The position numbers and the translations under genes are program-made. Source: Denticeps clupeoides (Eukaryota; Chordata; Actinopteri; Clupeiformes; Denticipitidae). Taken from it: a DNA stretch of 64,000 bases. Positions within the stretch are counted from its first letter, which is position 1. The number at the start of each line of letters is the position of its first letter. The stretch is from positions 14,028,234-14,092,233 of the forward strand of contig NC_041719.1 in assembly GCF_900700375.1 (NCBI RefSeq), written 5' to 3'. Shown piece after piece: positions 45,858 to 64,000 of this stretch. The notes below the pieces were generated by a model. It saw only the letters and a list, made by a program, of their open reading frames with translations. It was not told the DNA's origin and made no database searches.

Positions 45858-48161
45858 TCAGCAGCCATCATACAATCCAACCGCCAGACGAAGACCCGAA
45901 TAGATTGCTGGGTTTTGGGTGCAAAGGAGCCCACCGCCCCTCTTGGCTTGCGTGGCTTCGCGATTAAGGTCCCCCAGGCACGCCCACCCGTCCCCGTACT
46001 TCCAAGACACACACCACTTGGAGTGGTCGTTGTGGGACCAGAATACCACAGGCCCAGGCAGGCTCACATTCTGGACGTTGAACACATGCTTTGGAAGGGA
46101 GCAGTTAGGAGCCAGTTGATAGGGGAACCTTTGCCAGGTTTCTGCAAGAAGGTCAGTGCCTAGTTCCTGTGCCACCCACCCTGTGTAAATATCTATGGGT
46201 CAAAGGGGACACAGAATAAAGAAATCATATGAAATTCACACCATAGACGGAGAATATTCTCTTATACACAAAAAGGCAAATTAGAAACGTGAATACTAGA
46301 ATACTAGAATATCAGTGCTCTAAAATTAGTAATTATGTTCCTGGAATCAAACTAGCATACAGTTTTTATTAAACCCCTATATGCAAATTATTATAGTTTA
46401 ATCCAAGGATTAAGAACAAGAACATATAACATATTTTCAGTGACTTCACACTTTAACCACCCCTTTGACTGGACCTGCAAAAGTATACGAACACAAGGGT
46501 TAAAATGAATGTCTCCAACTGGCCTAATGTTCAGTGAGGCCATTATGTAATTAATGTCAATAATTGCACAGGGAGTCTCTTGAACTCTGCAGTTCCCATT
46601 GGCCAACCTGTTTTTTTTTTTCTGTTTCGTTGAACATTATCATAAAAGCACATATTATCTCATTCGTTAAGTTCTTATTACCATCATCAAACAGTTGAGA
46701 CTTCGCAAAATTACAGAAGAGTTCTCCTCCAGCTGACACAAGTATCTCCAGGTTCTTGTTCATATGCACGATGGGTGTGACTCCCTCACACATCTTGCCT
46801 AATACGACCATGTCGGCCTGGAAGACTGCAGGCATGGAGCAGTTGTACACCCGTGGATTGTAATATGCCAGCTGCTGGGCTGTAGAGGAAGGATTGTGAC
46901 GAGGAAATATGAACAACAACGCAGACAAATTTAATATAACATCAAACGCAATGCTGGTTGCACCGTGAGTGTGAGTAAAATGCTCACATATCTGAAGGAG
47001 CTGCTGATATTTGAAGGTGATGCACAGGGCTGTCTGGCCATATAGTCTGCCACTAGACGGATAGTCAAAACCTCTCTCAGGAAACGGAGGAAAGTGAGGT
47101 ACTGTGTGGCTTATCCAGAACCCCTGAGACTTGTCAAAGTACAACGCGCCTGAAGAAGACATGAAGACAGAGATGCACGCACATATACAGCACATACACA
47201 AAAGGAGTGTTCAGTGTTCAGATCCCAAAATTTAGATACATATAGGCGCAGGAATGATTGATTGTCCTGTAATTTATCTCCATAAGAAAAGCTGTATTTT
47301 CTGCGTTTTTACTGGTGGTGCTGACTGCTCATCGTGTTCGGTACTTTTTTATAGTCAAAGGGAAATTTACACGACACATGCAAATGACATGGAACTGAGA
47401 TTGAAAGCTCTTCACGTTTGAACTAGCACATAGGGTGCACAGCCATGGATTCACAAAGTTTGTTGCCCTCAAATGTTGAGGGACATCCATGCTTTGTGTC
47501 AACACTCCTTATCAAGTTGGCCATTTTCCACCAGAAATGCTCTAGAGTGCTCGTCAAGGGCAGAACTCACAATGTCATACTAAAATCACAGACATAGTAG
47601 AATAGGCATGGAAAACAACCTATAGGACAATACCTTTTGTGTGTCCAAAAAGCATCAAATACTTCAGTTCAGGAGGGCCATCATTGTACAGGATGTAAGC
47701 CGTGCTGTTGGACTGTGAAAAAAAACATACATGTGAGCACCTACACGGATTATTATTTGTACACGCGCAAATAATAACGGGAAAAATCTCACCATGTACC
47801 CTTTGCCCTGGTAAAGCTGAGCAAAGGTCCGTCCCAAAGCTCCCTCAGTGCTGTTGACTGTGTACGTGCTCTTCACCCAGCTCTTCACCACTGCATCCGT
47901 ATACATGTAGTTAAGTCCACTTCCAACCCCGCTGGATGTAAACTTTGGTAGTTTGTATATGAGGAACCTTTCAGGACAATAGAATAATACCTTTTAAAAT
48001 ACTGTTAAAGTGTTTAGAGTACACGAGCCGTCTTTGAGTTGCTGTACCTACCAGTCCACATGCTCTCCTTTCTCATTCAGACATGAAATTTCATTTTGGA
48101 AGAAAGAAATCCCCAGGGACACACTGACCAGACTTAAAAACAAAAAGAAATATCCTTTCAT
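45858..48161 (-). CDS. dnase2b: Deoxyribonuclease-2-beta-like, copy B
   Basis: Paralogue of copy A and likely an acid lysosomal DNase. Six exons: 48052-48161, 47793-47967, 47634-47712, 46988-47149, 46682-46879, 45858-46192, giving 352 aa. A signal peptide (MKGYFFLFLSLVSVSLG) precedes ISCLNEKGEHVDWFLIYKLPK. YILYNDGPPE, FGHTKG, GFWISHTVPHFPPFPERGFDYP and NDHSKWCVS are preserved, including the C-terminal His-x-Lys. It resembles mammalian DNASE2B more closely than copy A does (PPFPERGFDYPSSGR against human PPIPEEGYDYPPTGR). The start lies about 500 bases from the uox start, in divergent orientation. Which copy keeps the ancestral role is unclear. Confidence 0.93.
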
Positions 48162-48659
48162 TGTAAATTCCTGCATGCAGTGCAATGAATGTTCAACATT
48201 CTGGCACATATATATGCAGCCGAAAAAAGAGAAGCTCTGAAAACTTCTGTTTCCTCCCCAGCCAATATCGAAAGTTAACATGCAGCTGTTTTAATTAAAA
48301 CAGGAAGTAGAAAGATTAAGTTAAATCCCTTTATTGTCTGTGTGATTCATTATAATATCCATAATAAACCCAGTCAGCCTCAGACATAATTTTTATTCAT
48401 ATTTAATCATGTTTGATATCAGGAAGATTCTTTAAATAATTAAACAATATTTTTATCATTTAAAATCATAACCATCATCATCAAAGTATATTGTGTATAA
48501 TTTGAAACATCCAGGAGACACAAAAATACACAATGAGACCAATTAAATAAAGTACAGGCCACTTATGTATTATTTTCATATTAAATGCTCAGCATTAGAA
48601 TTGCCCTTTATTAGATAAAATGTCTGCAGCATTTGCATTAACCTTGGAACACCTTAGAG

Positions 48660-48822
48660 ATGCGTTCCGATTTGCCAGATGTCCATTGTGCAACAGTAAC
48701 AAAACAAACAGGCAACGTCACCCACTTTACAAAATCCCATGTCAACCCGATTGATCCCCTGATGAAGAAAAACCTACAGAAGAGTTTGACAAAACATGGC
48801 ATCTACCCCGAGCCAGGTATGG
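48660..48822 (+). other. Open exon-like stretch upstream of uox
   Basis: From ATG 48660 an open frame runs 54 codons to a GT donor at 48823 (CCAG|GTATGG). Spliced there, it would not be in phase with the next uox exon. A donor at 48696 (ACA|GTAACA) would give a 12-codon exon, MRSDLPDVHCAT, in phase and similar in length to the first uricase exon of mammals. I do not recognise the longer translation. Confidence 0.35.
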
Positions 48823-49019
48823 TTTTGACCTTTTACCTTGTGTATCATTTCAAATCTGACTAAATGACATAATTTGGTAAACTGTTCAATTTTTCATTGT
48901 ATTTAGATTGACACAAGCATTACACAAAAAGGGGAAAATGGCAACAAAATTGATAAAAAACACAGTAACAATAATGTCACATTTTTCTATTCAAGTGTAA
49001 CATCCTGGTGTTTTTACAG

Positions 49020-51244
49020 GATGTGGAGTTTGTCAGGACAGGCTATGGGAAGAACATGGTGAAGGTACTGCACATCAGGCGTCAGGGAACTCACCACTCC
49101 ATAACTGAACTGAAGGTTGATGTCCAGCTCACGCTCAACAGCCGCAAAGATTACTTGACAGGGGACAATTCTGACATCATCCCTACGGACACCATCAAAA
49201 ACACTGTCCATGCCCTGGCCAAGCTCAAAGGAGTAAGTGCCACCATTATCACAGGGACACAGAGCAAATCATAGTTACATTCAGGTCAGTTGTCAACTTG
49301 GGCTTTTATTTTGACAGGTTAAAACCATTGAGGAATTTGCTCTGGATATCTGCGAGCACTTCCTGACATCCTTCAAACATGTCACTTTTGCTAAAGTGAA
49401 CATTGACGAAGTGCCATGGAAAAGACTGGAAAAGGTGATTTCTTTTGATGGTGCCCAACCTGATCCCAATGGCCCCCAAGCCAGTCCATGCAATCAGAAG
49501 GATGTGGAGCCCTGACCTCCCGGGTTCTGGGACAGACTAAAACCTGTACTGGCTTGATTGTTGCCCACTCAGCTTAAATGTGTTGTGAGGTAGTAAAACC
49601 GACCTCTTAACCCGAGACCCTCTTCCACAGAACGGAATTGAGCATGCGCATGCCTTCATCCTCTCTCCTGAAGCTTGGCACTTCTGCGAAGTTCAACAGA
49701 ATCTCCATGGTAAGTTTGAGAGTGTTCAAATAAATGCTTGAAGAAATTAGTTGTAAAAACGAGAACATGGAAATTAAAAAATGATTCTTTGGGTACTGTA
49801 AAGTGAAACCTTCACGCATGTCTGTTCAGGAAATCCTGTGATCCACAGTGGGGTGAAAGACATGAAGCTGCTGAAGACCACACAGTCTGGGTTTGAAGGC
49901 TTTCTGAGGGACAGGTTCACCACCCTTCAAGATGCCAAGGACAGGTTCTTCTGCACCTCAGTGTATGCTAGGTGGCGCTATAACAGGCACCAGAATGTAG
50001 CCTTTAATGAAACATGGTATGTACTGTGGTATGAAGCCTCCACCACATAATTCTGAATTTGGTATAACATTTAAAGCTATTTTGTAAGCACCTCTCCATT
50101 GGGTAATGTGTGCAGGAAAACAATTAGGGATTCTATAATTGAGAAGTTTGCCGGGCCTTATGACCGCGGCCAATACTCCCCCTCTGTCCAGAAAACTCTT
50201 TATGAGACTCAGGTCCTTGTGTTGCAACAACTGCCAGAGGTAAATTGCAGTTATGAGAAATGGCGGTTGGTTTATGCATTGCAAAAATCAGGTTACTAAA
50301 AGATCCTTTTGTTCTGTCAGGTGGAAGAAATCGAGATTGTTATGCCCAACCAACACTACATCACTATAGACATGACTAAAATGGGCATTACAAATAGAGA
50401 CGAGGTAGGTGGCTCTGCTCTTAATGATCTCAAGTCTTTATTCTAGCGATGCAAAGATATTTACATGGCTTTCTCAAATCACATCCCTATATTATATTAT
50501 TGTTGTTTTATCAGTCCCTAAGCCTCATGTTAGCTGGTCAGTGAAGTGATTGTCATACATGCACACGGTGACACACAACGAATGTTTCTGACTGTCACCC
50601 TTGGTGAGCAGTGGGCAGCCATGTCAGGCGCCCGGGGAGCAGTGTGTGGGGACGGTGATTTGCTGGGATTCGAAACGAGGCCACTTCCTTAACCGCTAGA
50701 CCACCACTGACCCTTAAAGTATTTAAGATTGACCAGGATTCGAACCGTAAACCATATACTACGCAGCTTGCTGGCTTAAGACACAAAGTTCAGAGTTAGA
50801 GATGCATGTTCATGCATTTATTTCATCACACCTTGATTACTGCAGGGCTCTGTGCACAGTTCTGAGAGAATCCTCCCTCTCTCTGCTTTTTAACTCAATC
50901 TAGCTTGAGGGCCCATATGGCTGCCATCATGTGCACAGTGCATTGGCTGCAAGGTTTTTTTTTTAATAGAATTCAACTAAAAATACAGCACTCTGTATGA
51001 ACTCATTACCAGCCTCATTATTGGCCTCTTGCATCACTATTCAGCCTGCCATTTTACTCAATCTTCAATTTTATATTACTCACTTTTCTTGTTTTTTGTT
51101 GAGCTACCCTCTGCCAATGTACACTGAAATTCATATATGATTTGATTTTAATCCAATAAACTGTTTTAGGTTCTCCTGCCACTGGACAATCCTGCTGGGA
51201 ACATCACAGGGACAGTATGCAGGAAACCACATGCCAGACTCTAA
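49020..51244 (+). CDS. uox: Uricase (urate oxidase), intact
   Basis: Peroxisomal enzyme that oxidises urate to 5-hydroxyisourate in purine breakdown; it is a pseudogene in humans. Seven exons are certain: 49020-49232, 49318-49434, 49631-49709, 49830-50016, 50116-50239, 50321-50404, 51170-51244. They give 292 codons including [12 protein letters not shown] at the start, so only a short first exon of about 12 codons is missing; a candidate lies at 48660-48695. Family blocks include [49 protein letters not shown] and VMPNQHY. The protein ends ARL, a type 1 peroxisomal signal. No inactivating change is seen. The last intron holds a SINE. Confidence 0.95.
50538..50715 (-). mobile_element. tRNA-derived SINE in the last uox intron
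   Basis: It has the core GGCGCCCGGGGAGCAGTGTG and a tRNA-like head reading AGCGGTTAAGGAAGTGGCC on the minus strand. It is partly deleted between the core and the B-box. Confidence 0.8.
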
Positions 51245-51249
51245 AATAG

Positions 51250-52150
51250 ACCCATGACTATTCATTGCACCATACATTTCAAAGAATGAAAATGAATAAA
51301 AAAAAAACTTTAATACAAGCACTGAATGTCTTTGAAAATGTGTTCTAGGACCCTAGATCGGCCTGCAGCAGATATCACATCATTACATGCTGGTTGCACC
51401 GACTTGATAACTAAACTAATGGCAAGTTTGGTGTAAATAATAATTGTAATAATTTTAATAATAATAAAAAAGTAAAATTAAAGTTGCTTGTTTATTTGAC
51501 CATAACCACAATCTGCTTTTTACCTGTGAATAATAATACATTTCCCTGTGATGTGACAATACATATCCCAGCTCATACTATAGCAAATTGTATTTATACA
51601 ATCATATACTGTATTGAACACAGGAATTCAAGGGTCCTGCAATCCTAGGCATGAGGCTGAAAGCCTTTGACACTATCTGTTGCCACTTACAAAACGTTTT
51701 TCTTTAATATGATTAATATATTTGTTATATCTTCTCTTTGTATTGGCATGCTCAAAAGCCAGCAAACACTTTTTTCCCCACGTTTTGTGCTTTATTAAAT
51801 TTGGGTTTTGAATAAACCCTCATGAATTGTAATAATGCATGGTAACCAAATGCATTACAGGCAGCCCCCAATTCAGTTAGCAAAACGCATTTTGTGAAAT
51901 TTGTTTAATATATTGCATATTTGTAAAAAGGCACAAAAACCTAGAATTTAAGTTCATATGGTTATGGTTTGAAACAATATGGTTATGATTTCATAAACAA
52001 AGACACACACACACAAAAAAACGTACCATCACAACAAGCATAACTTAAGTTTGCCGCCCGAGATGTGCTAGATCCAAAAATCCAAAAGTTCTTGACATGC
52101 AGGCTGCAGCGTTCTGCAGTGAGCGTTATCTTCTCGCTGGTCCATGCAAG
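51250..52150. other. Tail-to-tail interval uox - samd13
   Basis: No gene was found. The uox polyadenylation signal AATAAA lies near 51294. The rest is AT-rich and unassigned and should include the samd13 3' UTR on the minus strand. Confidence 0.5.
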
Positions 52151-52155
52151 GAGTG

Positions 52156-53526
52156 CTATGCTGCGTTGTTCAAGTGTCTGGCCTGAAACGGCTTTATGTG
52201 GTATTCATAGATCTTCAGCGCTGGGCCCAACTTTATCTTCATGCCTGTAAGGACGTCATTGCGAGTCATCAGCAGCAGAGACTTCCCATCAATTTCCTGC
52301 AAGTCACGGAACATTGTTCACAAGTGCATATATGTCTACATGGCTGCAAAACATTGCTGCGTGTAAACATTAACAGCCGCCATTTAAATTAGAAAGACTC
52401 GTCCATCTCCTACTGCTCGTTCCACTCAGGTTCAGTCCCTCGATATCTCAAGGCTAGACTATGAGCGCCATTCGGCCTCTCCAGCTGATCGAGAACACAG
52501 CTACACTTCCAGTAATCAACCGCATTAGATTCTGAATGGCGCACTGCACCACTCCATCAGTGTGCTTGCACCCACTGTCAATCAAAGTACAAGGTAGAGA
52601 TGCATCTGGACTCGTCTCTGGACCCTTCTCTGTTTTGCAGGCTTTAACTTGCCCTAGATGTCTGCCAGGGCTGCCTCTTTCAGAAGAGCTTGAAACCGAA
52701 CAGTCACAGTTTTAATTCTACACATTAGAAATATTGTAGACTGATGGGCTATGAAGCCTGGATCCTAGTGAACCAGAGTCACAACGCATTCACAGAAATT
52801 AGGATTAGGGTGCTGCAAATATAAAGGAAATGTCGATGCATACATTTCACAGTTTTCTGTTTTAAGCGCAGTGCAATAATAACTTTCAGAGATATCAAGG
52901 GGAACTATTAAATCTTAAAGTCTGTACATTTCGATCAATTATTCTGATAATCATTAGGGACGTTTACTGATTATGCACTAAACAAGCGGCCAAAGCGGAC
53001 GCAAGAGACCACTTACCTGATGCACGCTATTATAAAATTAATACGTAAAGATAAAGAATTTAGATGATTACCTGATCCTGGAAAGCATTTGCTTCAACTT
53101 CAAAACCTCTACCTCTAAAATAACAGGCAACATCAGAAACAGACCAGTGGACAGTGTCGAGTGTCTGTCCATTCTCAGCAGGACTGTCCCGGCGGAGGTC
53201 AGACGGAGACGGGTGGGGGGGAAAGGCAAACAATAGAATTGAAGAGATGAAAAAAAACTTCTGATCACTACAAATGCAAGGAAATAGCCAGATATCTGAA
53301 ACATGCAGAGAATTATAAGGATGATGATGACCAGGTACATCTGTGTCAGCCTACAAAGAAGAGTTTCTTCATACTCTGGTGTAACTCTATGTGTGTCTTA
53401 TATAGAATGCCATCTACCTTCATTTCTACAAGAAACTCTGGCATGAAGGAAAAACTTGTAATTGTGATTGTTGTAAATTGTTCAATACCTTTTTACCTCC
53501 GCAGAGTCATTTGTCTTGGTCTCCAT
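52156..53526 (-). CDS. samd13: SAM-domain protein SAMD13-like
   Basis: Small protein with one sterile alpha motif, a fold for protein-protein contacts; its cell role is little known. Three coding exons: 53497-53526 ([10 protein letters not shown]), 53072-53173 and 52156-52296, giving 90 aa (human 102). The SAM core is [25 protein letters not shown] joined to [36 protein letters not shown], which aligns closely with human SAMD13. The exon-2 acceptor chosen (53174) is the one that keeps the frame. A non-coding first exon is likely at 54446 to about 54545. The frames are short and spread over three exons, so each exon alone looks insignificant. Confidence 0.9.
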
Positions 53527-54445
53527 GGTGACTAAGAAGTAAAAATGGAGAAAAAAAAGAAGAAGAGAGAAATCAAACATTCAGTCGGGATTTATATGGA
53601 CACACACACACGTAAACCTCTAGTGAACTACGGGTTTACGCAACCTCAGCACTATAAATCAGTGAATGTGCTGAAATTAGACGGTGAAGAGGGTGGAAAT
53701 CGCGACGTAACAACGAGGAGACCCTCGGGCTTGTGCTCCGCGGAGGCTGGACTGGAAGAAAAGGAGCTTGTTTCAACCCGGACCCATTACTGTGTGACTA
53801 CGACCCGATCGTACTGCGACTGAAGCTCAGTCAGGAGTCGGACTGATGGTGTGTTTTGTCACGTTTAAGTTAACATTCACAAATGTGCATCAACACATAG
53901 CTGGCATTCGGAGAGAAAAATGACACCGCACACGTGCCCTTTCTTTTCCCAGAGAGCGAGAAATGAAGGTGTAATAAATTAATGGAGCCGTGCACGAACC
54001 ACGCGTAATCTGTTACGCACCTGTTACGTAAATTAACGCCGTAAACGCAATATGGCCATTTTATATGTACACGATCATGCATATTTCACCAGTTACGTGC
54101 CGAATGTCCACCTGCGAAGTGCGGTCAAACGCATTGGGAAAGATGGACATACAGTTCTTGACATTACCGCGCCGTAACAATGACAAATATGTAAAGTTCA
54201 ATTCTAGCAAAAAGCTTTTGTATCAAGAATGACTTAATTCCAGCCCATACCACTAAGATCTTAGTCTATAAGTCTTTTGGTATGTTTCACCCGCGGGTGC
54301 ACGGCATCGCATAAGCAGCCAAAGTCAATTTTCCAACTGTGACACACAACCCAAACATTAGTTTAAGGTGCAACAGCAACATTTCATTTGGCAACAAGAG
54401 TTGAATTTGCATCACTTCAATAGCAAAACATGTTATTTTCGTTAC

Positions 54446-54545
54446 CTTTCATTCAAGTCCTCTCTGCGAATGACTGGGTGCAACATTAACAAAACTGTAA
54501 TACCAGTCCTGCTCGATACACTTCAAAGTACGCAATAAACGCGCC
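54446..54545 (-). promoter_or_regulatory. samd13: Likely samd13 non-coding first exon and TATA box
   Basis: A good donor (GAAAG|GTAACG) ends at 54446. About 130 bases upstream, near 54569-54577, the minus strand reads GATATATAATCC, a TATA-like box. No ATG-initiated coding frame was assigned in this exon. Confidence 0.45.
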
Positions 54546-54657
54546 GGCGTCCACGCTGCGTGAACAGGATTATATATCCCGCATTCCCAAAGACTTCCTA
54601 ATTGTACACCGAATATAGAACTTGGCTAAGAAGCGCTCTGCGTCAGCGGGAGGCGCG

Positions 54658-54681
54658 GGGCATTGTGGGAGCTGTAGTTCC
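54658..54681 (-). promoter_or_regulatory. samd13: ZNF143/SBS-type promoter motif
   Basis: The minus strand reads GAACTACAGCTCCCACAATG followed by CCCC, which fits ACTACAnnTCCCAnnATGCC, the site bound by ZNF143/THAP11 at many vertebrate promoters. It stands in a GC-rich stretch just upstream of samd13. Confidence 0.65.
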
Positions 54682-54763
54682 AAAGCCACGGCCGATCCCT
54701 CTACAACAGACCGACGGAATAATGATAACAAAGAATTTGACTACAAAAAAGAAATTTCTTTAA

Positions 54764-54769
54764 TTTATT
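54764..54769 (-). terminator. prkacb: Candidate polyadenylation signal of prkacb
   Basis: AATAAA on the minus strand lies 1.5 kb after the prkacb stop codon and only about 80 bases before the samd13 promoter motif. A long 3' UTR is usual for this gene. Confidence 0.5.
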
Positions 54770-55614
54770 ACAGTGACATTGTTACATAAAATATGCTACA
54801 GTGAAGTAGGTTACACGTTGTTTACAAATACACATGTGTGTGGTGGAAGGGGTGATTGTGATGGCAATTGTTTCAGCTTTGTAAATTAATTTGTGCAAAA
54901 TATTACAAATAAAATACTTGTACTGGTAAAGTTAAATGGCTGCAATGACGTTTGGAAAGTCGGGGGAGCAGATCCATCATTTATCTTATTCTGTAACAGC
55001 AATGTTTTCATTTGATATACAGTTTTCCATTGTCGTTAATACATCTGAAGAGAAACAAATGATAAATATACAAAAATATAAATGCTGGACATTTGAAGTA
55101 CATTTATTAGATATCTCTCTAATATGTACATAATTAAAGAGTCGTAGCTGTAAAAGAAAAAAAAAAAACACGTTAACTAAAATAGTAATAAGGAATTCAG
55201 TGACCACCGCAGACTACAGAATAAATGCCCCTTAAACAATTAAAATACCTGTCACCTGTGATCCTCTGTTCAGAGGCAGAATGATAACAGACATGCAGGG
55301 ATACACTTATGAAATGAGTGAAAATAATCCTGTTTACAGAAAGCTGCTTGAGGGGAGCAGGACAATATTTTAGCCCAATAAAAAAAAAATTGACATATTA
55401 CACGGCACATCAAATTAGATTTTACATCAAGATTTCCATCGGAGGTGTCTGTCAGTTTTCAAAAACATTAATCCCCAGTAACACTGAAAACTGCTGCAAA
55501 CAAGGTGTTTTCTATGTCTGCATAGCGATGCAGAGTTTGTGATATAAACTAAGTGCAAATAAAATGAAAACTGGAAGGGGCGCTGACCTGAGAATCATTC
55601 TTCTCCTAGGTACA

Positions 55615-55617
<3 letters not shown>

Positions 55618-55662
<45 letters not shown>
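55618..55662. repeat. TA microsatellite in the prkacb 3' UTR
   Basis: A pure alternating TA run followed by a T run, inside the inferred 3' UTR. Confidence 0.95.
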
Positions 55663-55672
<10 letters not shown>

Positions 55673-56303
55673 TAATGTTTGGTCGTGGTTTAAACACAAG
55701 AGGGTGTCATATTCTCACACCTGACAAACACAAACATAAACACACTCACACACAATGGAGTGCTAAAGATTAGAACGATACAAAGTAGATCCTTCAAGCT
55801 ACCATACAAATATGTACTGGCAAATAACAGACAAAAATGTTGCTTGCAAAGACAAGCAGCACCAATTCAAAATTTCTGTCAAAATGTGCAATACCTCAAG
55901 GTGAAATTAATGACCATTTATTTTTACCATTGGAAACAATGGTAGATGGTAGAGTAGCCATTTCCCTTTTATGAAGTATTTCTTTCTTCTCAATAAAGAA
56001 AATAATACTATAGAGAGTGACAAATACTAAAGATAAATAAGCAACCGGTATAAAGTGGTTTAATACTTTGTCATATCTGCATTATGTGCCCGTGTTTAAG
56101 GTACAGTGCAAGATGCACATTAGAATAATGGCACTAAGGATCTCATTCAGCGTTGAGGAATGAAGGAAGTAGGCATTTGTTTGAACACATAAAAATGGCC
56201 TTAGCTTAAGCTTCATTGTAAAGTAAATTAAAATGAGTGCAAATAAAACAATGACAAGAAAAGAAACATAACAAACATACAAGGTCAATTAGCCCCAATC
56301 TTT

Positions 56304-63070
<6,767 letters not shown>

Positions 63071-63074
63071 GATG

Positions 63075-63480
63075 GAGGTGGGAGGTGACAGCGGGGTACG
63101 GACAGAGGTGACGGCGGGACAACGCGATTCTTCGGGTGGCTAGCACGGTATCAGCTGCAGCTAGCCGGCTAGCTAAGTGCCAGTAAGCGCTGGACGCGCG
63201 GAACTCGGGCCCCCTTTTCCCGGCAAAAAAACCCGAGCGACATGAAACGACAGAGTACAGTCCGCCGCGTGGATACAGCGCCTGTGCCGAGCGTCGCGTC
63301 CTCCGGCCGGCCGATCATGTACGCGGCTCCATCCCTCGCATCCAGGCGCTGGGAGAGAGCCGACTCCGGGTTCGAATGGAGCGCAGCTTCACGGCCAACA
63401 GGCTGGAACCCAAACAAATCTGTGGGGCACCAAGCCGGAAGTGACGTTTCACGAACTCTGACGTAAGCGCGCCAGCGCTG
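63075..63480. promoter_or_regulatory. prkacb: CpG-rich prkacb promoter region
   Basis: GC- and CpG-rich DNA directly upstream of the C-beta-1 start, with no TATA box. A CRE-like TGACGTAA lies near 63460. The island ends at about 63480, and the remaining 500 bases to the window end are AT-rich without a visible feature. Confidence 0.6.
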
Positions 63481-64000
63481 CATTGCCAGGTTGTAGCTAC
63501 AAGCTACAAACACGCCATGATCTGAAGTAGTTTAAAGCATTTAAATCATCAGGAACATGCGTAAATAGGAAAGCATTATATATTACCGAATAAAACACAC
63601 ACAGCCAGACGCAAGATTAGGAAACGCGTACAAACACATAATTATAATTAATTACAATAACAACTTTGCTGCTCACAGACAAAATACAAATACCAAAAAA
63701 TTACACTGTCTACTCAAGTCAAATGTGAACCACTTTCCTCTTTTCAATAAATAACATATGACCTACCCTCTAATCCATATTTAAAATCTCCAAATCTGGC
63801 AACCCTTAAATGGTAGTGTACATCTGCAGTGTGACACATCCTTTGTTCTGTTTTTGTTTGTTTGTTTACGTGTTTATCGCTTGTATTTAGCTAATGTGTT
63901 ACGTTACAGCTCTTTTTTTGTTTAATGGTGTATTGCAAACATTAACTGTGTTGGAGAAATCTAGATTCAATGTGATGTTTATTTGCTAGTATGCAATTAA

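Noticed and set aside
53068-53340. 90-codon minus-strand frame with a hydrophobic start
   Set aside because: It overlaps samd13 exon 2 in another frame. The SAM-domain frame is the one supported by homology and phase.

Overview
The window is nuclear DNA of a ray-finned (teleost) fish. Evidence: split genes with canonical introns, a full vitellogenin gene with a phosvitin serine tract, an intact uricase gene with a peroxisomal C-terminus, and many Tc1-type transposons, L2/Rex1-like LINEs and tRNA-derived SINEs typical of fish. I cannot name the species.

Layout: (1) 1-18.3 kb holds no host gene I can support. It is a graveyard of transposons: two copies of one Tc1/mariner family, several LINE 3' ends, a THAP-domain remnant, a Polinton-type polymerase fragment and a broken Ty3/Gypsy element, several nested in each other. 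(2) 18.5-27.1 kb: a complete 34-exon vitellogenin gene (minus strand, about 1,688 aa), the egg-yolk precursor. (3) 30.3-34.5 kb: ctbs (plus), a lysosomal GH18 chitobiase. (4) 35.5-37.9 kb: rpf1 (minus), a ribosome-assembly Brix protein. (5) 40.3-43.0 and 45.9-48.2 kb: two tandem dnase2b paralogues (minus), lysosomal acid DNases. (6) 48.7-51.2 kb: uox (plus), uricase. (7) 52.2-54.5 kb: samd13 (minus). (8) 56.3-63.1 kb: prkacb (minus), the PKA catalytic subunit beta, with two alternative first exons matching the C-beta-1 and C-beta-2 types.

The order vtg - ctbs - rpf1 - dnase2b - uox - samd13 - prkacb matches the conserved vertebrate block around human 1p31 (CTBS, RPF1, DNASE2B, UOX pseudogene, SAMD13, PRKACB), where vitellogenin genes sat ancestrally. 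The genes share history rather than one pathway; ctbs and dnase2b are both lysosomal hydrolases, and vtg is liver-expressed and oestrogen-driven in this family. Most unusual is a pair of SINEs, each interrupted by a near-perfect copy of sequence from about 0.5-1.1 kb away. One of these copies is part of a dnase2b exon plus its splice donor, in inverted orientation, nested in a SINE that is itself inside a Tc1 element in intron 1 of the same gene.
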